Part shown: positions 16,580-25,784 of the stretch, piece by piece
Position numbering within the stretch: position 1 is the first letter of the stretch
Layout: each line of letters begins with the position of its first letter
The notes under the pieces: model-generated
What the model was told of the DNA's origin: nothing
The model's input: the letters and a program-made list of their open reading frames with translations, nothing else
Databases searched by the model: none
Position numbers and translations under genes: made by a program
From: Nemorincola sp044225795
GTDB lineage: Bacteria; Bacteroidota; Bacteroidia; Chitinophagales; Chitinophagaceae
NCBI GenBank assembly: GCA_044225795.1
Contig: JBGAIF010000002.1
Span: 372,001 to 436,000 of the forward strand
DNA length: 64,000 bases
Direction of reading: 5' to 3'

Positions 16580-19500
16580 TATTGGTTACCTATAAATAAT
16601 TTTTTTGACTGTTTCCCCATATCCGAATAAAGGGTAACGATATATAATCCGTTTGCGAGGTCACATGCTATTTCATGATAACCGCTACCTGTCACATGTT
16701 CCCTCCTGACCACCTGCCCCAGAAGATTGGTCATCACAACATCCCCCTCTCCGGCCATCACAAATACGTAAACGTTTCCTGAATAAGCGTATGCATTGAG
16801 TTCTCCACCTACTACGGGTATGTGCGCCTTATCCCTCGAGCTGAACATAAGGAAGAACCTGTTAGCATGTTCACCCTGTGCCAACCTTACCTGGTAATTT
16901 GGTGTTGACCCCATGTCCTGCGATATTCCCGCTTTTGTATCGTAGAAATAGACATGCTGCCCTGCAGGCATATGCTCAATGGTGCTGGCGGTGAATGTTA
17001 CCAGCCCATCCTTAGCCAGCTTCAGCCCCAGTGGCACCACCTGCATACTGTCTGACAGCACCGGAAGCGATCTGATGGACAGTTTTGTTGCATCAGGCAA
17101 TACCGCATATACGTTGGGGGTCATGTCGGTATTCATGAGCTTTATGGCGTCTTTCTCTTTGTTGAACGCAGCCGTTGATTGTTCATCGAAATAGGCAACG
17201 AAATGATCGGCTCGGGCCGTTGGCTCTGCAAATGCGGCATCCAGGCGCACCAATGCCGGCTGTGAGGCGGCACTCAGCCTGTGATAGACCGGGTTAGCAT
17301 TGGTCACCCGCACGCTGTTGGTCATACCCAGTGTAGCCGTTACAGGATACGATCCCGCAGACACATGCACAAAGAACCCTTGCATGGATGGTATGATGTT
17401 ATTGGCGATACCATCGCTGGAAACACCACTTATATATGAGCTATACCTTCCGGTATATTGGTTCGTGTCACTGGAGTTGAAGTAATAAACAGCATCGTCA
17501 ACATTTGTCTTTGTCCACCCAGACGATGAGCCCCAATCTATTGGTGATGGATATGGATTGCCCACAAGATTGAATCCCTGGGTATAGGTTTTATTGTGAT
17601 TGTACAGGGTCTGCGACAATGTACCATTACTTACTACACCCGTGAGCGATATTGTTTTCGCGGAAAGTGATGATCCGAAATTGCCGGCATATCCCCACAT
17701 CTGTTTAAGTGTATCTCCTCTTGCCGTATCGGCCACCCAGCCTGCCGACGCCAGGCTTTCATCATAGCGGTAAAGAGTTGGGAATGTATCCGCAAGATTG
17801 ATATAGGAAGAAAGTCCGCCTACTTTTGCCAGCGTGAAAGGAGAACTGATATAGCGGTAACCATAGCCCGTATCCAGGTAGCGCTGCATGGTCACATTGC
17901 CCAATATATCTCCTGATCCGCTACCATCCACCAACGCTGTCTGGGATGATGAGGAAAGAAGGGTCAGGTATCCTCCCGAAGTAAGATTACCACTCGTCGC
18001 CTTTACTATACCGGAGACTTTTACATTCCCGGATAGCGTCACACCTGCGCTATTGTTGATGGTCAGATTTCCCAACAGATCGCTCGCGAACGCGCCGGAT
18101 GGGATAGTTTGCGCAGATGAACCCTTCATCTCTACAGTACCACTGCTTGCAGTGATGGTGCCGCTATTTGACAGGGAACCTGCTATCTGCATCGTTCCGT
18201 TTATAGTAAGTGTAGTGCTGGTCTGCAGTGTAAGGTCCTTGCTGTAATATGTACCTGTGCCGGTTACAGGATAATAGATGGTGCCGGACGGGATCACCAC
18301 ATTTGTGGTGATAGCGGGCACACCTCCGCACCAGTTATTGGTATCAGACCATGAGGTATTTGTACCACCCAGCCAATATCCGTTAGGTGTCACCGTAACT
18401 GTGGTCGTGTATATCGTAGATGGACTGCATCCGGGGTACGACGTACCATAACTCACCGTTAACGAGTAAGTACTGGTCACAGTAGGCGTGGCAGTAGGGT
18501 TCTGTGCCGTGGTTGACGACAGGCTTGGCCCGCTCCATGTATAAGTATTGGCACTGCCGCCAGGATTTGCGGTAAGGGTAACAACTTTACCCGGACACTT
18601 AGGACCATTATTGGTAGGTGAAGCAGTAGGTGAACTTGTTACTGTAACAGTGGTCGTATAAACAGTAGTTGGGCTGCACCCCGGCAAACCAGTATTATAG
18701 CTTACAGTCAATGAATAAGTTGCAGTAACTGTTGGTATGGCAGTGGGGTTTTGTGCAGTAGTTGACGAGAGACCCGGCCCGCTCCATGTATATTTATTGG
18801 TACTGCCGGCGGGGTTAGCCGTCAACGTCACAGTGCCACCGATACACAATGGAGAGTTATTGGTAGGTGCCGCTGTTGGTAATGTATTCACTGTCGCAGA
18901 GGTTGTATAATTGACACTGCAACCTGCTCCGCTGCCATTGCTCACAGCGACCGTATAGGTGCCGGTAGCTGAGGTTGTTGCTGCGGTCACAGTGGCTGTA
19001 GAAGTGGTTCCTCCTGATACACTAACTGGGCCTGACCACAAGTAGGCGGTCACATTGGATGGCGTATTTGCCGTTAACGTCAATGTGGCTCCGGCGCATA
19101 TCGGGCCATTATTGGATGCGCTGGCCAATGCCGGGGCCGGCTTCACTGTAACCGTAGTTGTGGTTATACAACCCGTACTCAGTGAATAAGTAATAGTAGC
19201 TGTTCCCGATGTAACAGGGCTAACTGTTCCTGATGAGGATCCGACCGTAGCAACACTTGTGTTGCTGCTGGCCCAGGTACCTCCTCCCGCGTCACTTAAT
19301 GTAGTAGTAGAACCTGTACACACAGTTGTTGTGCCGGAAATAGCTGAAGGCAATGGATTTACGGTAACTATAGTAGTAGCCGTACAACCGGTACTGACCC
19401 TGTAAGTGATCGTAGAGGTACCTGACGCCACACCAGTTACTATGCCCGACGATGTACCTATGGTTGCTACCGTAGTTACAGAGCTGGTCCAGGTACCGCC

Positions 19501-22500
19501 ACCGGCATCACTTAATGTGGTTGTCAATCCCACACAGACACTCTTCGTTCCGGATATGGCTGCTGGTGACGCAATGACGGTAACACCGGTTGTAGCTGTG
19601 CACCCCGTACCCAGCGTATAAGTTATGGTTGCCGATCCGGCACTGCTACCGGACACAATGCCGGTTGACGACCCTATCGTGGCTATACTGGTATTATTGC
19701 TGGCCCACGTACCACCGGAGGCAGCATCACTCAACCCTGTAGTGGCGCCCGAGCAGACGGTAGGCGTACCGCTTATCGATGCAGGTAACGCATTGACGGT
19801 TACAACTGATGTGATGAGACACCCTGTGCTTAGCTTATAGGTAATGGTGGAAGTTCCGGCTGAAACTCCGTTTACTATACCGGTTGATGACCCCACCGTT
19901 GCCACTGTTGTTGTTGTGCTCGTCCAGGTACCTCCACCCGCATCGCTGAGTGTGGTACTCAGGCCGGCACACACACTTTTTGTGCCGCTGATGGCAGACG
20001 GCAACGCATTTACCGTCACCGCGGTAGTGATACTACACCCCGTTGAGAGAGTATAGGTGACGGTGGCAGACCCCGACGAAACACCCGTAACGACTCCGCT
20101 GGACGATCCGACAATGGCAATTGTCGTATTACTGCATGTCCAGGTTCCGCCGGAAGATGCGTCGGTCAATGTAGTTGTCAGGCCTGCACAAACGGTTTTT
20201 GCACCGCCGATAGTTCCCGGTAACGCGCTGACGACGATCGTCGTGTCACTCTCGAGAGAGCCGCAACCATTCGTTACCGTATAGGTCATATCTGTCGATC
20301 CCGCAGATATACCATTGACAATACCGGAGGTAGAACCGATAGTGGCAATTGTTGTATTATCACTGGTCCATACACCGCCACTTGAATTACTGCTTAATGT
20401 TATTGCCGACCCGACACAGACGCTATCAGGACCTGACAGGTCGCCGGGGTCAGGAAGTGGGTTTATGGTCAGCACTATAGAGGTATCATTGCTGCCGCAC
20501 ATATTGGCAACAGTATATGTTATGGTCGCGGTACCTGCGCTTTCCCCGGTCACATCCCCGGTCACTGCATCTACTGTTGCAACATTGGTATCACTGCTCA
20601 CCCATGTCCCTCCCGTCACCGCATCACTCAGCGATAACACATCAGCTTCACAAACTGAGGTCCCACCGGATATGACTGCTATTGTCGGTAATGGATTTAC
20701 CGTGACCGGAGTTGTTGTCTTACATCCTGTTGATAAAGTATAAGTGATCGTTGCAGACCCCTGCGACACGCCTGAAACCACTCCGGTTGACGAACCGACG
20801 GTAGCTATTGACGTAGCGCTGCTGGCCCAGGTACCACCTCCCGCGTCACTTAGCGCGGTCGTAGCAGCAACACATACAGTAGGTGTCCCGCTTATATTTG
20901 CCGGCAGGGGATTTACGGTCACTACACTTGTAGTGATACATCCCGTGCTGAGCTGGTAAGTTATGGTCGCCACCCCGGAATCTATTGCCGTAACTACTCC
21001 GCTCGATGAGCCTATTGTGGCAATACCGGGACTACCACTCGCCCATGTGCCACCACCCGCATCACTCAGCGTGGTAGTGGATCCGTCGCAAACAGTCAAG
21101 GTGCCTGTAATAGCGGAAGGCAGCGGATAAACAGTGACCACAGTTGTTGCGGTACAGCCGGTAGCTAATGTATAAGTTATTGTTGAGGTCCCTGCCGAAA
21201 CACCTGTCACTATCCTGTTACTTGAACCAACGGTAGCCACACTCGTAGTACTGCTGGTCCAGGTTCCGCCACCCGCATCACTCAATGTAGTGGTCAAACC
21301 CGAGCACATTGTTTTTGTACCGGTTATAGATGATGGCAGCGGGTTCACCGTCATTACAGTTGTCGTGTTACAACCGGTACTTAACGTATAGGTGATCGTG
21401 GTGGTACCACTCGCTACTCCACTGACGATACCGGTACCGGAACCTATAGTAGCAACAGTTGTCGTGCTGCTGGCCCAGGTACCGCCACCTGCATCACTTA
21501 GTGTGGTGGTCGAACTGATACAAACTTTAGAGGCGCCGGAAATTGCCGATGGAAGAGCATTTACCGTGACTGCTTTTGTCGCTGCTGTGCCGCAACCGGT
21601 TGAATAAGTTATGGTTGCAGAGCCTGCAGATACCCCCGTTACGATACCTGTTGAGCCAACAGTGGCAACGCTCGTGTTATTGCTGCTCCAGGCACCGAAA
21701 GGCGTGGCATCGCTGAGTGTGATATTTAGCCCGACGCAGACTCCGGACGCTCCCGATATCGAGGCGGGCGTCACATTTACGGTGACAACTGCCATTGCCG
21801 CACAACCACCACTCGTGTAGGATATGGTTGAAGTGCCTCCTCCGGTGCCGGTCACCACCCCCGATGATGAACCTACAGTCGCCACACTGGTCAGTCCGCT
21901 CGTCCATGTTCCGCCAAGCAACGCGTCTGTAAGAGAGGTAGTGCTGCCCGAGCAAACAGTCATCGTTCCCGTGATCGGGGAGTTACCAACCGTTACATTT
22001 TTGGTGACCGCGGCCCCGCAACCGGTATTATAGGTGATCGTAGCAGTGCCACTGGCCCCACCGGTAACAACACCCGATGATATGCCTACGGTAGCAATAG
22101 TAGTATTACTGCTGCTCCAGGTGCCGTAGAGCACAGCATCTGTTAGTGTAACTGATTGGCCGGAACATACCGCGCCCGTGCCGCCAATAGCTCCCGGAGA
22201 GGTGGTCACCGTTACAGTTTTTACGGCCGCACAACCGGTGCTTAATGTATAAGACATATTCGCGAGCCCGTTGGCTACGCCGGTCACTGTTCCAGATGAG
22301 GATCCGATCGTCGCTGCTGCAGTATTGCTGCTGCTCCATGTTCCGCCACCTGTTGCATCACTTAATGAAACCGTGGCACTGGTACAAACCTGCGCTGTTC
22401 CGCTCACGGCAGCAGGCAAAGGATTAACAGTGACAACTGCTGTATTTGAACAACCGGTGCTGGTTAGCGTATAAGATATGGTTGACGTACCGGCGCTGAC

Positions 22501-23988
22501 ACCCGTGACCACTCCGCTTGTACCAATTGTGGCCACGGACGATGTACTGCTGGCCCATGTTCCGCCTGCGGTTGCATCACTTAGCCCTGTGGTCAGTCCG
22601 GCACAAACAGTCGTTGTTCCCGATACAGAGGCCGGCAGGGGATTGATGACAACGACCGAATTATCTTCGGTGCTCCAGCACCCTGCAGACGATTGCGCTC
22701 TGAAGTAATAGGTACCGGATGAGCTCACCACCTGCGACGATGAAGGCGTGGCCGTGGAAGTACCTCCGGACGTTGTTCCCTGGAAATACATCGTACCGCT
22801 TCCTCCGTTAGAGGCCGTCACAGATGTACTTCCACAGAATGTTCCGTCTCCGGCACAGGTCACCGCGGTAGGAAGTGCATTAACAGTGAATGAAGCGGTA
22901 TTACTACTTGAAACCACGGAGTAACAAGACCCTGCAGTGATCCTCGTGACCGTGACGGTAGTTGTGCCGATACCGGATAAAGTGGATGTGGAGAATGTAC
23001 CGCTGCTGCCACTCATCGTCAATGTGGCTGTCGCGCCCGAAGCCGTGTTGGCGCCACTTAATCCGTAGGTAGCTGTGAACGTGCCGCTGCCAAGTGAAGT
23101 TGAATTCACGGTAACAGTAGAAGCAGTACCCTCACAGATTGATGTCGCGGACGGTGAGGTAAAGTTAGTTAGGTCAGGCGTCGGGTTCACGGTCATTGTA
23201 ACAATGCTCGAGGTAGCAGAAGGCGTTGTGATACAAAGACTGCTGATCACATTACAGGTGACCTGGTCACCGTTTGCTAATGCCGAACTGCTGTAAGTGG
23301 AGTTTGTAGCGCCACTTATATTTGTTCCGTTCAGCTTCCACTGGTATTGAGGAGTTCCGCCATTAGTGATAGACGATGAAAAAGAAACATTCGTGCCGCT
23401 ACAGATAGCTCCTGTGGGCGACGGGGTGATGGATATCGTTGCTGTCCCTGTGCTTGGAGTGGAGGGTGTGAGTGTACCAAAGTTTGTACTGGTACTCACG
23501 CCGGTTAAAGTACCCGAAATTGAGGATGGCTTGATGTTTCCGGCAACAGAAGAAAAACTGGTCGCCTGAACTTGCAATCCTGCAATGGTAAACTGGTCTG
23601 ATCTACCTTTTCCGCTTCCTGCAATTGTTATGGTCAGTGCAGTAGATGTCAGGCTTGTCTTTGTGACACTGGTAATGTTCTTTGCCGCTGTGTAGGCCAG
23701 GGATATTGTCGAGGCACTGTTAAACTGCCAGCCGGTTGGCGGGGACAATGTTAAGGTAACCGTCCATGCCCCGGATACCTTTCCCATATCAGAAGCCGAA
23801 CCTTCTTTTACTGTCATTGTCCCCAGGGTGGTCCACCGCGTAGCGCCGCCGCCTACTGCATAGTTCTTACAAATGGATGCCGAAGCAGCAGTAACTGTGA
23901 TCGTCGCCATAGCCCGGAAACCTCCAAGGCTAAACAGCATGAGGAACATTATAGTGATCGTTCTTCTGAATGATATGGGTTGTATCAA
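16579..23988 (-). CDS. Giant secreted Big2/Ig-like repeat protein with T9SS-like C-terminal sorting domain
   Basis: A 2469-residue protein with a signal peptide (about 1-28). Its N-terminal region is a unique beta domain followed by Ig/PKD-like units (about 30-450). Then come 16 tandem Big2-like repeats of about 72 residues, each with the pattern SGT..VC.G..TLSDA.GGTW and ending in STGC...VTVNPLP, and three PKD/Ig-like units with WSGP motifs. A unique domain with GNPYPSPIDW and a terminal beta domain ending GLYIVTLYSDMGKQSKKLF follow, typical of T9SS type A signals. Two conserved Cys per repeat may form a disulfide. The likely role is a surface adhesin or fibre. It lies 18 bp after the chaperone gene and overlaps the DUF4402 gene. 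Confidence 0.85.
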   Translation of the reverse strand: MIQPISFRRTITIMFLMLFSLGGFRAMATITVTAASASICKNYAVGGGATRWTTLGTMTVKEGSASDMGKVSGAWTVTLTLSPPTGWQFNSASTISLAYTAAKNITSVTKTSLTSTALTITIAGSGKGRSDQFTIAGLQVQATSFSSVAGNIKPSSISGTLTGVSTSTNFGTLTPSTPSTGTATISITPSPTGAICSGTNVSFSSSITNGGTPQYQWKLNGTNISGATNSTYSSSALANGDQVTCNVISSLCITTPSATSSIVTMTVNPTPDLTNFTSPSATSICEGTASTVTVNSTSLGSGTFTATYGLSGANTASGATATLTMSGSSGTFSTSTLSGIGTTTVTVTRITAGSCYSVVSSSNTASFTVNALPTAVTCAGDGTFCGSTSVTASNGGSGTMYFQGTTSGGTSTATPSSSQVVSSSGTYYFRAQSSAGCWSTEDNSVVVINPLPASVSGTTTVCAGLTTGLSDATAGGTWASSTSSVATIGTSGVVTGVSAGTSTISYTLTSTGCSNTAVVTVNPLPAAVSGTAQVCTSATVSLSDATGGGTWSSSNTAAATIGSSSGTVTGVANGLANMSYTLSTGCAAVKTVTVTTSPGAIGGTGAVCSGQSVTLTDAVLYGTWSSSNTTIATVGISSGVVTGGASGTATITYNTGCGAAVTKNVTVGNSPITGTMTVCSGSTTSLTDALLGGTWTSGLTSVATVGSSSGVVTGTGGGTSTISYTSGGCAAMAVVTVNVTPASISGASGVCVGLNITLSDATPFGAWSSNNTSVATVGSTGIVTGVSAGSATITYSTGCGTAATKAVTVNALPSAISGASKVCISSTTTLSDAGGGTWASSTTTVATIGSGTGIVSGVASGTTTITYTLSTGCNTTTVMTVNPLPSSITGTKTMCSGLTTTLSDAGGGTWTSSTTSVATVGSSNRIVTGVSAGTSTITYTLATGCTATTVVTVYPLPSAITGTLTVCDGSTTTLSDAGGGTWASGSPGIATIGSSSGVVTAIDSGVATITYQLSTGCITTSVVTVNPLPANISGTPTVCVAATTALSDAGGGTWASSATSIATVGSSTGVVSGVSQGSATITYTLSTGCKTTTPVTVNPLPTIAVISGGTSVCEADVLSLSDAVTGGTWVSSDTNVATVDAVTGDVTGESAGTATITYTVANMCGSNDTSIVLTINPLPDPGDLSGPDSVCVGSAITLSSNSSGGVWTSDNTTIATIGSTSGIVNGISAGSTDMTYTVTNGCGSLESDTTIVVSALPGTIGGAKTVCAGLTTTLTDASSGGTWTCSNTTIAIVGSSSGVVTGVSSGSATVTYTLSTGCSITTAVTVNALPSAISGTKSVCAGLSTTLSDAGGGTWTSTTTTVATVGSSTGIVNGVSAGTSTITYKLSTGCLITSVVTVNALPASISGTPTVCSGATTGLSDAASGGTWASNNTSIATIGSSTGIVSGSSAGSATITYTLGTGCTATTGVTVIASPAAISGTKSVCVGLTTTLSDAGGGTWTSSVTTVATIGTSSGIVTGVASGTSTITYRVSTGCTATTIVTVNPLPSAISGTTTVCTGSTTTLSDAGGGTWASSNTSVATVGSSSGTVSPVTSGTATITYSLSTGCITTTTVTVKPAPALASASNNGPICAGATLTLTANTPSNVTAYLWSGPVSVSGGTTSTATVTAATTSATGTYTVAVSNGSGAGCSVNYTTSATVNTLPTAAPTNNSPLCIGGTVTLTANPAGSTNKYTWSGPGLSSTTAQNPTAIPTVTATYSLTVSYNTGLPGCSPTTVYTTTVTVTSSPTASPTNNGPKCPGKVVTLTANPGGSANTYTWSGPSLSSTTAQNPTATPTVTSTYSLTVSYGTSYPGCSPSTIYTTTVTVTPNGYWLGGTNTSWSDTNNWCGGVPAITTNVVIPSGTIYYPVTGTGTYYSKDLTLQTSTTLTINGTMQIAGSLSNSGTITASSGTVEMKGSSAQTIPSGAFASDLLGNLTINNSAGVTLSGNVKVSGIVKATSGNLTSGGYLTLLSSSSQTALVDGSGSGDILGNVTMQRYLDTGYGYRYISSPFTLAKVGGLSSYINLADTFPTLYRYDESLASAGWVADTARGDTLKQMWGYAGNFGSSLSAKTISLTGVVSNGTLSQTLYNHNKTYTQGFNLVGNPYPSPIDWGSSSGWTKTNVDDAVYYFNSSDTNQYTGRYSSYISGVSSDGIANNIIPSMQGFFVHVSAGSYPVTATLGMTNSVRVTNANPVYHRLSAASQPALVRLDAAFAEPTARADHFVAYFDEQSTAAFNKEKDAIKLMNTDMTPNVYAVLPDATKLSIRSLPVLSDSMQVVPLGLKLAKDGLVTFTASTIEHMPAGQHVYFYDTKAGISQDMGSTPNYQVRLAQGEHANRFFLMFSSRDKAHIPVVGGELNAYAYSGNVYVFVMAGEGDVVMTNLLGQVVRREHVTGSGYHEIACDLANGLYIVTLYSDMGKQSKKLFIGNQ
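19130..22640 (-). repeat. Sixteen tandem Big2-coding repeats, period about 216-219 bp
   Basis: The repeats are visible both in the protein (recurring VC...LSD...GGTW...VATVGSS...TGC) and as regularly spaced plus-strand shadow ORFs, with starts 216-219 bp apart (for example 19406, 19625, 19844). Repeats 6-9 and 12-16 are the most alike. Boundaries are approximate to within about 20 bp. Confidence 0.85.
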
Positions 23989-24006
23989 TGTCTTTCTGTT
24001 TGATCG

Positions 24007-24867
24007 TTATTGTATATCAAGTGTTGCTTCCGCGGTTTTCGGGTTTCTTTCTTTATCCTGTGTCTGTAACGTGTACACTACATGTATCTTTCCCTTCGAA
24101 AAATCCACATTGCTGTCACCGTCAAGATCCATATTTATCTTCCGCACTTCATTAGGCGTATAAACACTCACTCCTTTTACTAATTTCACCTGCGTCACTT
24201 TCCCGGATGGAGAGATGTATTCTACTTTCAGATCTCCATACACAGACATGTTTCCCGTTCTTTTCAACGATAAAAACAGCTTAGGCACATTATTTCCCTG
24301 CTGCATGATACTTAGATTATCCACCTTCGCTTCGGCATCATTCTCCCCTACCCTTATGATCACCGGCGATGTGATACCGAATATCGGCACTATCTTCACC
24401 GACACAGCAGTACTGTCTTTTTTGGATGGCGCGTCGCCCAGTGGCTTCTCGTCCGGTACCGCGCGGAAGTACAAATGCGAACGGTACTCTCCCGGCGTCA
24501 GTTCGTTGGTATGTGTGAGCTGCACCTTGACCACCTGCGCTTCATTGGGGGCAAGTGTCACACGTCGTGGAAAGAAACGGATATATTTCCCCGCCGTGCG
24601 CATACCCGGCACAGAATCGGTCACCTGGTCAAAGGACCCGTCCTCATTCATTCGTATATCAACCACAGAAATGGCAAAGGTTGCCGTATCCTTTCCCACG
24701 TTAGCCAGGTTTATCTCCTGGGTCTTCTTGTTCCCTTCAAATACCAACCTCAACGGAGATATCAACAGATCTCCTTGCGCATACGCTCCCGAACCGGACA
24801 ATACCAGCAGTAACATGCCCAACAATCCCCGCAAGCACTTTCCATAAATGTTTATTTGCATATTCAT
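24007..24867 (-). CDS. PapD-like periplasmic pilus chaperone
   Basis: A 286-residue protein with a signal peptide (hydrophobic LLGMLLLVLSGSGAYA). Two Ig-like domains follow. The first has LLISPLRLVFEGNKKTQEINLANVG and IRFFPRRVTLAPNEAQVVKVQL, matching the PapD family pattern of SPxR and FPRxxxLxPxxxQxVRV. Such chaperones cap fibre subunits in the periplasm and hand them to an usher. It is the first gene of a four-gene unit with the giant Big2 protein, the DUF4402 protein and the usher-like protein. The upstream region has a terminator for the preceding regulator gene; no confident promoter was identified. Confidence 0.8.
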   Translation of the reverse strand: MNMQINIYGKCLRGLLGMLLLVLSGSGAYAQGDLLISPLRLVFEGNKKTQEINLANVGKDTATFAISVVDIRMNEDGSFDQVTDSVPGMRTAGKYIRFFPRRVTLAPNEAQVVKVQLTHTNELTPGEYRSHLYFRAVPDEKPLGDAPSKKDSTAVSVKIVPIFGITSPVIIRVGENDAEAKVDNLSIMQQGNNVPKLFLSLKRTGNMSVYGDLKVEYISPSGKVTQVKLVKGVSVYTPNEVRKINMDLDGDSNVDFSKGKIHVVYTLQTQDKERNPKTAEATLDIQ

Positions 24868-25176
24868 GGCAAAAATTCTGTTTTTTGTTAACTGAAAACA
24901 TGACCATGAACAGCTAAAAGCGAAAAAGTTATTTCATCAAATAACATATAGCGATTTGATAAAATAACTCCCTCATTATTATCTGTCGTCTTTGGGTTTA
25001 CGATACCCATTGGCCATGTGAAGTACAATTCATTAACAAAGTTAATCATTAAAGCTTTTTTATTCGTCTTATTCGCTGAAAAAGTTGCAAAAACAATTAA
25101 ATATGGGGCGAGTGGCTTTTTTGGCACTTGCCTTTTACTTCATCGTTATCAACACTTTAGCATATACATATCACGG
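24868..25176. other. Gene-free interval between chaperone and response-regulator genes
   Basis: The interval is AT-rich and I see no convincing coding sequence on either strand. It holds the minus-strand terminator at 24923-24968 and a short perfect dyad ATTAAC-AAA-GTTAAT (25032-25046). A degenerate -7-like AATTTTTG (24877-24870) lies too close to the chaperone ATG to be convincing. Confidence 0.5.
24923..24968 (-). terminator. Intrinsic terminator of the REC-only regulator gene
   Basis: Read on the minus strand, a 15-base arm (24968-24954) pairs with its complement (24942-24928) across an 11-base loop. The single mismatch becomes a G-U pair in RNA, and five U follow. This separates the regulator transcript from the chaperone operon downstream. 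Confidence 0.7.
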
Positions 25177-25581
25177 CTATGCCACTTCCGAGGCATGCAT
25201 CGTCGCAACCAGTATATTCCCCATTGCTTTGCTGATCAGTTCCAGGTCATTCTTACCTTTAGGAATGTAGTCATAGGCTCCGTTCTTTAACGCACTGATC
25301 ACTACCCTGATGTCTTTCTGTGACGACAGCAGCAATAACCGGATCGCCGGGTTATATGACTGGATCTTTTTCAGCATGTCCAGCCCGTTTATCGGTTTCA
25401 TATCATAATCCAGGAATACGATATCCGGCTGCTCTTGTATCACATGCTCCATGCACTCATCTCCGTTAGAGAAAATATGGCTATCCTTGAAACCAAGGTT
25501 CTTCAGGTGTTGCTGGTACATAAGCCTGCAAAACGGATCATCATCCACGATAAATACTTTCAGGCTTTTTACATTTTCCAT
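25177..25581 (-). CDS. Single-domain response regulator (REC only)
   Basis: A 134-residue stand-alone receiver domain with the acidic cluster VDDD near the N-terminus, phospho-acceptor Asp in IVFLDYDM, the conserved Ser in LLLSSQ and Lys in YIPKGK. No output domain follows. Such proteins pass phosphate in relays or act by protein contact. It is divergent from the NtrC-type regulator, and both proteins begin with MENV, suggesting related ancestry. The neighbouring hybrid kinase with an HPt domain is the obvious candidate partner. It ends in its own terminator. Confidence 0.9.
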   Translation of the reverse strand: MENVKSLKVFIVDDDPFCRLMYQQHLKNLGFKDSHIFSNGDECMEHVIQEQPDIVFLDYDMKPINGLDMLKKIQSYNPAIRLLLLSSQKDIRVVISALKNGAYDYIPKGKNDLELISKAMGNILVATMHASEVA

Positions 25582-25630
25582 TTCTGTGAATTTTCTATTT
25601 CATTTCCAATTAACATGCCAGTTTTATAAA

Positions 25631-25647
25631 CAATTGATATTCAATTG
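25631..25647. promoter_or_regulatory. Perfect dyad between divergent regulator genes, candidate operator
   Basis: CAATTGA-TAT-TCAATTG is a perfect seven-base inverted repeat with a three-base centre, in the 200-bp space between the REC-only gene (starting at 25581) and the NtrC-type gene. A related core (ACAATTGGAATTGT) occurs at 35889-35902, upstream of the sigma-54 promoter of the second DUF4402 gene. Binding by the NtrC-type regulator is inferred. Confidence 0.4.
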
Positions 25648-25784
25648 ATTTAAGCGGATGGAAAGCATTATTATTTCTATTCAATAGACACTTTTTCCAG
25701 ATCGTGGAACGCTACACATAAATATCAATGCAATTGTTTAAGTGTAAAAAATTAATTTCCATTACAAAGGATTTGTATAATTTT

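Noticed and set aside
19406..22708. A ladder of plus-strand open frames of about 70 codons at 216-219-bp steps.
   Set aside because: They are antisense shadows of the Big2 repeats on the minus strand.
24870..24912. A Crp/Fnr-like half dyad (TGTTCATGGTCA on the minus strand) 33 bp from an AATTTTTG box upstream of the chaperone operon.
   Set aside because: One arm is poor, the box has a mismatch at its first base, and transcription would begin at about the start codon itself. Spacing is right, but the evidence is too weak to add the operon to the regulon.
25121..25140. TTGGCACTTGCC, resembling a sigma-54 -24 box.
   Set aside because: No GC pair at the -12 position and no gene starting at a suitable distance on that strand.
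25018..25290. A plus-strand open frame of about 90 codons near the REC-only gene.
   Set aside because: It overlaps the 3' end of the regulator gene on the opposite strand and shows no family motif.
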